Under the pieces are notes generated by a model that was not told the origin of the DNA, searched no databases, and worked only from the letters and a program-made list of their open reading frames with translations. This document shows, one piece after another, positions 9,425-18,017 of a stretch of 49,550 bases of DNA; within the stretch, counting starts at the first letter, position 1; the number at the start of each line of letters is the position of its first letter. The position numbers and the translations under genes are program-made. The stretch lies in NCBI GenBank assembly GCA_963575745.1, contig CAUYUJ010016292.1:25001-74550 (forward strand). Direction: 5' to 3'. The stretch is from Prorocentrum cordatum. Taxonomy: Eukaryota; Sar; Dinophyceae; Prorocentrales; Prorocentraceae.

Positions 9425-9772
9425 GAGAAGGAAGAGGAGAAGGAGGGGGAAGAGGAGGAAGAAGAGGAGGAGGAGGAGGAGGAAAAGGAGGAGGGGAAGG
9501 AGGAGGAGGAGGAGAAGGAGGAGGAGGAGGAGGTGGAGGAGGAGGAGGAGAAGGAGGGGGGGGGGGAAGGAAGAGGAGGAGGCGGAGAAAGGGGAGGAGG
9601 AAGAGGAGGAGGAGGAGGAGGAGAAAAGGAGGAGAGGGAGGAAGAGGAGGAGGAGGAGGAGGAGGAGGAGGAGGAGGAGGAGGAGGAGGAGGAGGAGAAG
9701 GGGGATGAGAAGGAGGAGGATGATGAGGAGGAGGAGGAGGAGGAAGAGGAAGAGGAGGAGGAGGAGCGAGCG
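9425..9772 (+). repeat. (GGA)n microsatellite
   Basis: Imperfect GGA/GAG array of about 350 bases between the 3' UTR of the LINE and the truncated reverse-transcriptase ORF. In minus-strand sense it is a CTC tract ending in TTCCTTCTCAG, directly before coding sequence. It may also represent the simple-repeat 3' tail of the LINE. Confidence 0.93.
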
Positions 9773-9925
9773 AGCCGCAGGAGAGGCGTCCGAGTGACGA
9801 ACACCCACCGCGTGTGAGACCTGAGAGCCACAGGGGTGGCGGAGGGCGGAAGCCTGGGAGAGGGTGGGGCGCCTCAGGAAAACCACACCCAAGAAAACCT
9901 CCCAGGCCCAAGCCCAAAAGAAACA

Positions 9926-12900
9926 CTAGGGGGCAGGGTTCGGGCCAGAACGCACCGCTCCTGCCCCCCGCTGGCGGGGCTCCAGGCCACGGGTGATACG
10001 GTCGATCGCCGTGAGCTGGTTCGCCCTAGTCTTTGGATTCTCCGAGAAACCTTGGCACTGCGCCCGCAGCTTGCGGGCGGACCTGAAGGACTCGGACCCG
10101 TTGAAATTGCCACCGCACTTGCGGCAGCAATACACGGAATTGACACAGAAAACATCATGCCCCAATTCAGCGAATTCAGCAAGCACAGGTTGGGGTACGT
10201 GGGCCGAGCCGCTGGCAGCCGACACCTGCCCCAGCGGCTGAGGAGGGACCGCGGGAACCGAGGAGGCCTCCAAAGGCCGAGACGTGGACCCCAACATCCT
10301 ATCGGCCGCCTCGATGGCCGCCGTGACCCTAGAATCCGAGACACTAAGCCACGCCTCAGAACTCCGCAAGAAGAAGTCCCCGGCCAGGCTCTGGACGAGA
10401 GGCGAGGGAGCACATACACGATCAGCTCCCGAACGAAGAGTCTGGAGGGTACTCGCACACCGAGCGACACGATTGCACCTTCGACACCGATACTCTGACG
10501 TCCTCTGGCAGAAGAGCAACTCGTGGTCCTGGGGCCTCTCGAAAACCACACGCTTGGGCACCTGGGCGAGCTCTGGGTCCTGCACCACGACAGGGTCAGC
10601 TCCCCACCTCCGAAACTGCACGACCTGGAAGGCCGCCCACGACACATAGTGCAGGACCTGCCTGTGTTGCTTCAGCCCAGCTGCCAGACTGTCAGCCAGT
10701 GTCTTTGACACCATATGCGAAGCGCTGCCACACTTCGCGAAGAAATCGGCCCAGGCATTGCCGACGTAGGCCTCCAGCTCGTCTGGCGTGGCCGACCCGA
10801 TGATGTCCTCCAGCTTCCTGTGAGCTGGAGTCCACTGAAACCGCACTGGTGGCAGACGTGGATCGCGTGCTCTGGCAGCCGAAAAAATATCTCTCCAGAC
10901 TCGGGCGTGCTTCGCTTTGCCAAACTCGAGCCTCTGGTCCCAGGACGCACCTTCTTCCACGAGCGATTTCAGATCAGAAATGAAAACCTCATGCCCAGGA
11001 TGCCACTGAAGTCCCATCTTAATGGCATAGCGCTCAGCACGTCCTACTGTCTGCACGTAGTAGGGCAAAGGCCCATATACAGCTCTGGCGGGGAGCCACG
11101 TGACGGGGTCCAGCTGGCAGACCGACCACCCACACCTACGTACTTCAGGAATGCTGGCCGAGAACCCCGAACCGTCAGTATATGACGTGGGCCCCCAAGA
11201 GCCCGAGACATCTCCCCATACAAAAACCTCCTTGGAGACCGTGGTGTAGTGCGGTACAGGAACAGGCTCGGGAACCCCATAGATCAGGTATCTCTGGTCC
11301 CAGTCGGTGCACCCCAGCACCTGCCCAGACGCCTGAAGCATGTCACGAACCTCCTGAAACTGTTCTGGAAACTCATAATACTCCTGGTCGGGGTCCCCTT
11401 CGAGGAGCGGCGGGCAGTCGTAAAAGATATGACCCCAACAGGAGTCGATAGCCTTGCCGCAGGCCTGACATGGCCTAATGGGCCTCCCGTGCTTCATGTC
11501 CCGACGTGGTGGGATGGGAAGGTTGTCAGCCCACAAAGCCTGCAGCGCTCCGAGGCGCCTGTGACACTTTATCTTGGCGAGCGCGTGGCGAAGCGCACGA
11601 TGCCACACCTCCGCCTGCTCGGTGCAAAAATGCTGCTGCAACCTATGGTGCTGCCAGCGCTGAATGCCTTGATGCAGGAACACTCGTAGGTCTGCTGGAC
11701 ATATACGATATAAATCAAAACTGTTTCCCAAATCGTCGACCAGGATGTGCTCTGACGACATAGTCCAGGATATGCGCCTCAAAGTAAGCCAAGTGGCCCC
11801 GAGGGGCCCACGCGCCTTGGCCCAGGAAGGTGAACTGTCGAACTTAGCACCCAGACGCACCCAAGCCTCCCGAAGTCTGCTAGGTTGCACACGTCCGTCC
11901 CAGATCCAGGAGGCGTATTTGAGCACAATATCCGTGGTGGCGTTATATATGGGGTCATAACACTCATCCCGATGAGATATGAGATACGCTGTTACCCCAA
12001 CCATCGTCTTACCTGGAGCACCATTTAGGACTGCAGCACAATGTCGCAACTCGCGAAGAGCGCTGTCGCTAACTCCAGCAACTGCACCGCCATGCGCCAC
12101 TGATGGAAGGGCGCCCGTGCGCCACAGGCTGGTAGCACTCCGCCCCACGGCGGACTTCAACATGCGAAAACGATGCTTGCGCTCTCGAAACTGCACCAAC
12201 CTACGCTTCTCCATATGCCGAAGAACTCGAGGTCCTGTGAGCTCGTGTCCCAGATTCCTCATGTGGGCCCTGTACGGGATCTTCAAGGTTCCCAGGTGCC
12301 TCTTGAGCTGTCCCCAAACTTTTTGGTTCCCAGGGATACATCCAGACTTCGGCGGCTTCAGGACCATCCCAAGATCTCCAGCATCCGACGTAAACGCCTT
12401 GGCCGCACGGGCCAGGTTGGACACCTCCCTCAATACAGGCGACACGTACTGCAAACCCACATCGTCCATGAGCGTGCGTGGCGTGATAGAAGGTGCAATA
12501 CTGGCCGTGCGCTGGACCGCTCGGTACGTGAGGAGGTAAAGAAGGTACGTGGCGTGCGTGCAGCCCGCAAGAATACCCTGATGGGCCACCAAGGGCCTAG
12601 ATACAGACCCAAAACACTTGATCCTTCTCGGCTGACGGTAGGAGCCCAGGAGCAACCACAGGAGCCTCAGCGGGTACCCGAGCTCTCTAGCTTCTCGGAG
12701 AAGTGCACTGTGACTGACCATATCGAAGCACTTGGTCATGTCCAGGAGAATGGTGCATGTGTGCTCACCTAAAAGTTCTCCTATCTCCTGGCTCAGGTTG
12801 TGGTCGAAGGCTGAATCGGTCGAAGTCTGCCCAGCCCTTGACCCCCACATATGCTCGCACCTGTGTGTCTCTTGCCACTCCGCCGAAAGCGGCCGACGTA

Positions 12901-15463
12901 GCTTTCCCCACAACCTGACGAAAGTATTGCTGAGGACGATCAACCTAGTGTCCCCGTCAGGCTTGGGCAGGCGAACAAGCTCGCTGTAGAGCCTGTCCGT
13001 GGGCCAGGCCAGCCAACTCTCAAACAGCATGAACATATCGGCCAGGCTCTGCAAGGCCTGGTCGGACAGCACATCGAGCGTGCGTGGCGCGATCCTCGTC
13101 TGGCCCGAGGCCGTCTTCAACGGAAAACTCCCGATGGCTCCACGCACCTGCGATGCAGTCAAAGGCGGAAGCAACGGCCACTGAGCGTGATCGACAGGCA
13201 GCGGCAAAGAACACGCCCCGTGGTAGGTCCAAACGTCCTTCCACTTGTCGAGCGTGCGGTCAGCCATCTGATATGGCTGAGCGTCGTGGGAGTAGGCAAG
13301 CACCTCCTGTCGAGCCCGAACCTTGGAGGACGAATGTGCCCGAGATGCTCCTCCCAGGAAGGCTTCTTTGGCCCACTGCCTCCAGGCCCTCTCTGCCGCT
13401 CTTTGTGCCGTTCTCAAATGATGGTCAGCTGCGGCAATGATGGTCTTGGCTACGTCCTCAAAGTCAGCCTCGACCAAGCCGATCAGCCCTCGCCGAAAGA
13501 AGCCTGCGAAGGCAGCATCCAAGACACACAGCACATGCTCTGACCGAGCCGCGCGTCTATAAAAGGCAGCCACCTCGTTGAAAGCCACTACGACCTTAGT
13601 GTACTGCAGCGGCGTGATGTCACATACGGCAGCACAAAGCTTGAGGCGCTCGATGTACCTCACCAGCCGCTTCTTCTCAGCCACAAGGTGCTGGGCCCAT
13701 CGCTTCGCCGTGGCCCAGGCCAGCACGGTCGGCTCCTTGTAGGTACGCCTGCGTGGCGGCTGCCATGACAAGTGCTGCCACTTGAACTGCGGCGGCCCCT
13801 CGCGTCCGATGTACTGCATGGCCTTAGCACCCACACAGTCGTAGCGCCCTGCCAGCTCGTAGTCCACCCCTCGCAACACGGAGTCCCAGAGCGGGCTCAG
13901 GTCGTCAGTACAGCTGACCCGTTGGAACTCTGTCCGAAGCCTGCGCCACGGGTAGGGATATCTAGCACAGCCAACTGGCGGCACCACCGCAAAGGGACGT
14001 GGCTCCACAGGGACACGGCACCACGTGGGGCGATCCTCGCCCATGAGCTGCAGCTCCACAGGAAAATGCGGCGGCGGCACGCCCGTGGAGTCATACTGAA
14101 CCTCTGGCTTGCCCTTGATGCGAGACGCTAAATTGGCACAGACGACGAAATAGTCTATGGTGCTCTTGCCTTCATCGGTGATGCAGGTGTGCTGGTCGGG
14201 CACGTAGTGGACGGCTGCCATGGTCTCGACCCAGTTGCGAACATTGAGCGCATCGATGTCGGAATTCCAGTCGCCACCTAGGATCCAGTCGAGGCCCCGT
14301 GAGTTCCATGCCGCCACTCTCTGTGCCAAGGCCCACAGCACTTCAATGTTCTCGCCCGATATGCCAATAGACGTGGCGAGATACACACTGGCGACTATGA
14401 TGCCGCCTGCCACTCCCCAGTTAATCTGTGCACAGACTGCTCGTCCTGGGTAAATAATGTGCCCATCATCAGGTGGGGCTGTGACCATGATGTATGTCGG
14501 CACAAGTACAGCGACCCCTCCGAAGTTGGACGTAGCTGAGTCCCCCGTAGAGGGCGAAGGGGCCCATAGCCCATGCCATCCAGCATCCAAGGCCCTGGCC
14601 TGAAACTCGCCAAGCCTGGAGTCGGTAATCCTCAACTCTTGTGCCAGCAAGATAGTACCACGATAGGTAGCCAAAAAGTCAAAAAGAGGGCCGTAGCTCG
14701 TAGCATTCACCGTTGTGATGAGGCCCTTGAGCTGCGGCTGGGATACTGCATGCGTTGGCTGCACCTTCGCCTCCGTGCTCCCTGGCGGCGAAGGCGAGGT
14801 AGGTGCAGCGCGTTCTTGACTTGATTTCTCGAAGCGTAATCGGGAAGAAGGTGGGGACGAAGATGGCGCTTCATGAAATGCGCCTTCACACAGATCTGCT
14901 TCCATGTCAGGCTCAACGTCCTCAAAGAAGTCATGATCGCCATCCAAAGTAGTGCACACTGGGCCGCTCTGGCCCGGTGGGGCCCCTGGCAGTCGGCACC
15001 CTCTGCCGCCTGGATTCTCCGAGGGCAAGGGCGGTGAGCAGTGCGTGCCGCCCGAGGACGGTCGGTACCCTCTGCCGCCAATCCCCGAAGACGGGGTCGG
15101 TGAGCAGTGCGTGCTGCCAGGGGCCAGCCGCGTAGGCGTAGACGGAGTAGCCCTCTGTGATGCCGTAGTCGCCCTGGACGGAGCTGCAGGCTCAACCGAA
15201 GTAGGCGAGGCCACCGTCAGGGTCGGAGCTGTCCCCCACCCCGAGGAGCGGGCCAGTGGGGGGGATAATGCAGGCGCCGTAGTGCCAGGCGAGGTCATGG
15301 AACTGGACGCCGATGTGGGCAGGGGGGTGTGACTATGAGGGGCTGAATCCCTCCCCCCCCTGCCCAGAATGCTGGCCGCCGTCGAAGATGACTGAGGCGG
15401 ACTCTCGACATGTTGCGCTGATGTGGAGCTAACCATGGTGACAAAAAGCCAAAGCAACAGCAT
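9926..15463 (-). CDS. LINE ORF2: endonuclease, reverse transcriptase, RNase H
   Basis: About 1845 residues starting at ATG 15463 (MLLLWLFVTMVSS), 16 bases after the ORF1 stop; the open frame upstream of this ATG is the antisense or out-of-frame shadow of ORF1. Residues 1-240 are Ser/Pro-rich. An EEP (APE-like) endonuclease spans about 245-495, with LLAQELR, GGDWNSDID, STIDYFVV and a late PPPHFP His. Reverse transcriptase spans about 770-1150: motif A LLDMTKCFDMV (about 906), motif B GILAGCTHATYL (about 960), motif C TLMDDVGLQY (about 1000) with both Asp. CQACG...H...C follows near 1335-1355. RNase H spans about 1425-1580: SYTDGSG, GRAERYA, FISDLKSL, WTPAHRK, GNAWADFFAK. Two more Cys clusters follow (YRCRRCNRVARC near 1660; YCCRKCGGNF near 1785). 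It makes and integrates cDNA of its own transcript. Confidence 0.9.
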   Translation of the reverse strand: MLLLWLFVTMVSSTSAQHVESPPQSSSTAASILGRGGRDSAPHSHTPLPTSASSSMTSPGTTAPALSPPLARSSGWGTAPTLTVASPTSVEPAAPSRATTASQRATPSTPTRLAPGSTHCSPTPSSGIGGRGYRPSSGGTHCSPPLPSENPGGRGCRLPGAPPGQSGPVCTTLDGDHDFFEDVEPDMEADLCEGAFHEAPSSSPPSSRLRFEKSSQERAAPTSPSPPGSTEAKVQPTHAVSQPQLKGLITTVNATSYGPLFDFLATYRGTILLAQELRITDSRLGEFQARALDAGWHGLWAPSPSTGDSATSNFGGVAVLVPTYIMVTAPPDDGHIIYPGRAVCAQINWGVAGGIIVASVYLATSIGISGENIEVLWALAQRVAAWNSRGLDWILGGDWNSDIDALNVRNWVETMAAVHYVPDQHTCITDEGKSTIDYFVVCANLASRIKGKPEVQYDSTGVPPPHFPVELQLMGEDRPTWCRVPVEPRPFAVVPPVGCARYPYPWRRLRTEFQRVSCTDDLSPLWDSVLRGVDYELAGRYDCVGAKAMQYIGREGPPQFKWQHLSWQPPRRRTYKEPTVLAWATAKRWAQHLVAEKKRLVRYIERLKLCAAVCDITPLQYTKVVVAFNEVAAFYRRAARSEHVLCVLDAAFAGFFRRGLIGLVEADFEDVAKTIIAAADHHLRTAQRAAERAWRQWAKEAFLGGASRAHSSSKVRARQEVLAYSHDAQPYQMADRTLDKWKDVWTYHGACSLPLPVDHAQWPLLPPLTASQVRGAIGSFPLKTASGQTRIAPRTLDVLSDQALQSLADMFMLFESWLAWPTDRLYSELVRLPKPDGDTRLIVLSNTFVRLWGKLRRPLSAEWQETHRCEHMWGSRAGQTSTDSAFDHNLSQEIGELLGEHTCTILLDMTKCFDMVSHSALLREARELGYPLRLLWLLLGSYRQPRRIKCFGSVSRPLVAHQGILAGCTHATYLLYLLTYRAVQRTASIAPSITPRTLMDDVGLQYVSPVLREVSNLARAAKAFTSDAGDLGMVLKPPKSGCIPGNQKVWGQLKRHLGTLKIPYRAHMRNLGHELTGPRVLRHMEKRRLVQFRERKHRFRMLKSAVGRSATSLWRTGALPSVAHGGAVAGVSDSALRELRHCAAVLNGAPGKTMVGVTAYLISHRDECYDPIYNATTDIVLKYASWIWDGRVQPSRLREAWVRLGAKFDSSPSWAKARGPLGATWLTLRRISWTMSSEHILVDDLGNSFDLYRICPADLRVFLHQGIQRWQHHRLQQHFCTEQAEVWHRALRHALAKIKCHRRLGALQALWADNLPIPPRRDMKHGRPIRPCQACGKAIDSCWGHIFYDCPPLLEGDPDQEYYEFPEQFQEVRDMLQASGQVLGCTDWDQRYLIYGVPEPVPVPHYTTVSKEVFVWGDVSGSWGPTSYTDGSGFSASIPEVRRCGWSVCQLDPVTWLPARAVYGPLPYYVQTVGRAERYAIKMGLQWHPGHEVFISDLKSLVEEGASWDQRLEFGKAKHARVWRDIFSAARARDPRLPPVRFQWTPAHRKLEDIIGSATPDELEAYVGNAWADFFAKCGSASHMVSKTLADSLAAGLKQHRQVLHYVSWAAFQVVQFRRWGADPVVVQDPELAQVPKRVVFERPQDHELLFCQRTSEYRCRRCNRVARCASTLQTLRSGADRVCAPSPLVQSLAGDFFLRSSEAWLSVSDSRVTAAIEAADRMLGSTSRPLEASSVPAVPPQPLGQVSAASGSAHVPQPVLAEFAELGHDVFCVNSVYCCRKCGGNFNGSESFRSARKLRAQCQGFSENPKTRANQLTAIDRITRGLEPRQRGAGAVRSGPNPAP

Positions 15464-15479
15464 ATCAAGCCGAGCACAT

Positions 15480-16535
15480 TCACGCCGACGTCTTGGCCTT
15501 CTTGGCCACAGTGTCCAAGTAGCTCTGCTGAAAGCGCTTGAACTTCTCACGCACGATGTCAGGGGTGTCGCTCTCCTCGACTTGGACCCCTGCTGCACCC
15601 AGCGTCTCACGGTACTCCTGTTCGGACATCTCGATGTCAGGTGGCTCAGCGCAAGACTCATCACCATCCTCATCATCGGGGGCAGGTGCGGGTTCAGGCG
15701 GCTTGGCCTGCGGCATATTCTGCAGCTTGCTGACCGTGTTGGCCATAGCTTGCAGCTCCTTGACCATGTCGGCGCCAAGGCCGAGGCCCGATGCAACCTT
15801 GCCCAGCTGCTCCACGCTGACCGCAAAGGTGGGCAGCAAGTCCGCCAACGTCGGCGGCTGGGTGCCCTCGGGCGGCTGGACTCGCGACATGGCGGCGCGA
15901 GTCTGCTGCTCGAGGCGGAGGACCTCCGCAGCCGCCTCCTGCAACTTGGAGTCTGTGTCGGCCAGGCCTCGGGTGAGCTCGTCAATCTTCCGCTGCTGCT
16001 CGTCGCGAGTGGCCTGGATGGTAGCCTGTCGCGCACGGGCGGAGGACAGTCGTGACGCCAATGACCTGGCCTGATGCTCAATGGGCCTATCTTGAAAGAG
16101 CTCAGCATCCAACCTAGCTCGCTCCTCACGCCATTTGGCCACAATATCAGCATCAGCAGGGTCAGTAGTGACCCGAAGCAGCTGGTCCAGCATCTTGATA
16201 CGGCTCCTCTTGACGGTGTCGGCATCCCCAGGCGCGGCAGCCCAAGGAGGGCTCGCGCCTGCACCCGTAGCCGTTGGCCCTTGCCCAGGGGGATGCTCTC
16301 GGAGCTTGGCAAGCTGCGCCTCGAGCTCCTTGACCTTGGCCGCGAGCGACTGCTGCTTGGCCGAGACGCTGGGCTGCGACGCTGCTTTGTTCTCCTGGAA
16401 ACAGTTGCTCTTGTGCAGGCCGCACTTCTTGCAGTACACAAGGGTGGAGGCGTTGAACCACGGCTGATTCGTGACGTCATGCCTGCACCACTTGCAATAC
16501 CATGGCGAAGCGTTCTCCTTGCGCGTCGGGGCCAT
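15480..16535 (-). CDS. LINE ORF1: zinc finger and coiled-coil protein
   Basis: 351 residues from ATG 16535 (MAPTRKENASPWYCKWCRHD); the open frame continues upstream but without ATG. Near the N-terminus four cysteines form a CxxC...CxxC pair (C14, C17, C35, C38), then a Lys/Gln/Glu-rich region with heptad-like Leu spacing (LAAKVKELEAQLAKLREH) and a longer helical region around 120-215 typical of coiled coils. The C-terminus is acidic then basic (EEYRETL-type helix ending KKAKTSA). In LINEs the first ORF usually encodes an RNA-binding, self-associating chaperone that packages element RNA; that role is inferred from position and architecture, not sequence identity. It lies between the leader and ORF2 with a 16-base intercistronic gap, suggesting ORF2 is translated by reinitiation. 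Confidence 0.8.
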   Translation of the reverse strand: MAPTRKENASPWYCKWCRHDVTNQPWFNASTLVYCKKCGLHKSNCFQENKAASQPSVSAKQQSLAAKVKELEAQLAKLREHPPGQGPTATGAGASPPWAAAPGDADTVKRSRIKMLDQLLRVTTDPADADIVAKWREERARLDAELFQDRPIEHQARSLASRLSSARARQATIQATRDEQQRKIDELTRGLADTDSKLQEAAAEVLRLEQQTRAAMSRVQPPEGTQPPTLADLLPTFAVSVEQLGKVASGLGLGADMVKELQAMANTVSKLQNMPQAKPPEPAPAPDDEDGDESCAEPPDIEMSEQEYRETLGAAGVQVEESDTPDIVREKFKRFQQSYLDTVAKKAKTSA

Positions 16536-16730
16536 GGCGGCGTCGACTTCGCAGAGACAAGCGGCGAGAGCCACGGCCCTGAGGGCAGCCTGGCCGTGGC
16601 GACAAAACTGATGAGGGAGCCCAACCCCTCGGTGAAGGCGAAAAGCTGTCGAGCGCAAGCGCTCTGGCACTGCCGCGGACTAGCGGTATCCGAGAATGCC
16701 AATACGGGCTCAGCCCGCAAAAGCATGAGC

Positions 16731-16752
16731 CTTGAGCCAAAATGGCTACGGA
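16731..16752 (-). other. Genomic copy of dinoflagellate spliced leader
   Basis: The minus strand carries all 22 positions of the conserved dinoflagellate spliced leader, with T as the variable first base and the core CCATTTTGGCTCAAG. In dinoflagellates this sequence is added to nuclear mRNAs by trans-splicing. Here it is not followed by an SL RNA intron (no GT after the AAG); the next bases are GCTCATGC and lead into the LINE ORF1 leader. It therefore marks reverse transcription of a trans-spliced mRNA. The plus-strand poly-Glu frame starting here is only its antisense. Confidence 0.93.
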
Positions 16753-16840
16753 AGAGGAGGAGGAGGAGGAGGAGGAGGAGGAGGAGGAGGAACAGAACGA
16801 GGAGGAGGAGGAGGAGGAGGAGGAGAAGGAGGAGGAGGAT
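16753..16840 (+). repeat. (GGA)n microsatellite at LINE 5' junction
   Basis: GGA/GAG array directly abutting the first base of the spliced leader. It could be the insertion target, or arise from slippage at the integration junction, and it ends where the 150-bp repeat begins at about 16846. Confidence 0.9.
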
Positions 16841-16845
16841 GTTGG

Positions 16846-17240
16846 AGGGTCGTCGAGAGCCGTCCGGGGGCCGCCTTGGATCGTCCCGTCCTGGCGCTGC
16901 ATGCTCCCGTCCTGGCGCTACACGCTCCCGCCCTGGCGCTGCACGCGCGCTTAGTGACCGGCCGCCGACCGACCAATGGGGGGGGTCAATTTCGTTACCC
17001 GCACCACCCGTGCGGAGTGGCGGGCCGTCGACCTTGTCACGGAATACCCCCCCTCCGCCTGTCTTTATTCGACCGCCGGTCGAATGCTGGAGGGTCGTCG
17101 AGAGCCGTCCGGGGGCCGCCTTGGATCGTCCCGTCCTGGCGCTGCACGTTCCCGTCCTGGCGCTGCACGCTCCCGTCCTGGAGCTGCGCGCTCCGCGCTT
17201 AGTGACCAGCCGCCGACCGACCACTGGGGGGGGGCAATTT
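16846..17240 (+). repeat. Two direct repeats of about 150 bp, period about 240
   Basis: Copies at 16846-16990 and 17086-17237 share GGAGGGTCGTCGAGAGCCGT, a three-fold 19-21 bp subrepeat built on CCCGTCCTGGCGCTGCACG, and the tail GGCCGCCGACCGACCA followed by G-run and CAATTTCGTTA. The subrepeat copies differ by a few bases. Between the copies is a near-perfect palindrome at 17067-17085 (ATTCGACCG, one base, CGGTCGAAT). The repeats lie outside the LINE, upstream of its leader. No coding function is supported for either strand. Confidence 0.75.
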
Positions 17241-17492
17241 CGTTAACAGCGCCCCCCGTGCTGATCACAGGACCAGGCGCGAAGATAGACAGGTGGGTGG
17301 GGATGGGAGGGGACATTCGTTGAATTGCCATTATCTAACTAGGTTTGGGGGGCGGTGGCCAGGATTTTATTGCATCCCGACCAGCGCCGGTTGGCTCGGG
17401 CCTGGGCCTGCCATCCCTGGGCGGGGCGGGGGACGCCCGCCTAGCATGCGCGGCGCGATGCATGTCCAGCGCCGAGCGATACAGGTATAGTC

Positions 17493-18017
17493 TTGCCCGT
17501 GTGCGCGCGCCTCTGCGTGGCCACTGGTGTCGAACGTCACCAACCCACCCAGCGGCCCTTGCCCATGGAAGGCCTCCGGCATCTGCTCACAACCTGGCAG
17601 GATGGGCGCCCGCGGAAGTGTGAGCGGGCAGCGTTCCAGAAGGATGTGGCGGCGCTCCTCGAGCTGCAGCCGGACAGGCCTTCCCGCCTCCAGCCTGTAG
17701 GAGGCGCAAGCATCCGGGCACTGGCTGACATCGCGGACGATTTCGGCCGCTTCCTGAAACAGGAGGCGATCCGAGGGATGCAGGGGGCGGGCAGGAACCA
17801 GCCCATTGCGTCACCCTACGCGGGTGGACCGCGGGTTGGCGACGCGGGGGCCGAGGAAATAGCCACAACACCACTTCAGACAGAAGGCCTCACGATTGGC
17901 TCCATGAACCCCGGGGTTGTTGGCCTTTCCACGCTGGGGACGAATGAACTTCTGCATTGGCGCCTCTGGGGGATATCGGCAGCGCTGCAGCAGAACAGAG
18001 TACACATATGTGTGTGA
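17493..18017 (+). pseudogene. 5' part of plus-strand EEP-RT element
   Basis: A 174-residue frame whose last part reads as the beginning of an EEP endonuclease domain (LTIGSMNPGVVGLSTLGTNE, then WGISAALQQNRVHICV) before a stop at 18015. The domain continues without a gap in the next frame (CVIPGARFPPG). The break falls in TGTGTGTG at 18007-18014, so a two-base slippage is the likely cause. The preceding part (from about 17580) is Arg/Ala-rich and could be the N-terminal linker of the same protein. It lies on the plus strand, opposite to most coding sequence here. Confidence 0.55.

Larger units (their letters stand above)
9776..16752 (-). mobile_element. Bicistronic LINE with spliced leader at 5' end
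   Basis: A complete non-LTR retrotransposon on the minus strand. From 5' to 3' it has an exact spliced leader (16731-16752), a 195-base leader region, ORF1 (16535-15480), a 16-base gap, ORF2 (15463-9926) and a short 3' UTR ending in a CTC tract. Both ORFs are uninterrupted and the RT, endonuclease and RNase H catalytic residues are present, so the copy is probably young. The 5' limit is set by the first leader base; upstream DNA is GGA repeat. The 3' limit is approximate and no poly(A) tail is seen. Target-site duplications could not be recognised because both ends abut GGA/CTC repeat. Confidence 0.85.

Noticed and set aside
10000-15400. Several plus-strand frames of 100-200 codons
   Set aside because: They are antisense shadows of the uninterrupted LINE ORF2, which carries all expected catalytic motifs.
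16742-16954. Plus-strand frame starting MATEEEE
   Set aside because: Its first codons are the antisense of the spliced leader and the rest is GGA repeat.
15464-17224. N-terminal extension of the 2432-codon minus-strand frame
   Set aside because: This part overlaps ORF1 in another frame, passes through GGA repeat and the 150-bp repeats, and lies upstream of the leader. The ORF2 ATG at 15463 explains the real start.
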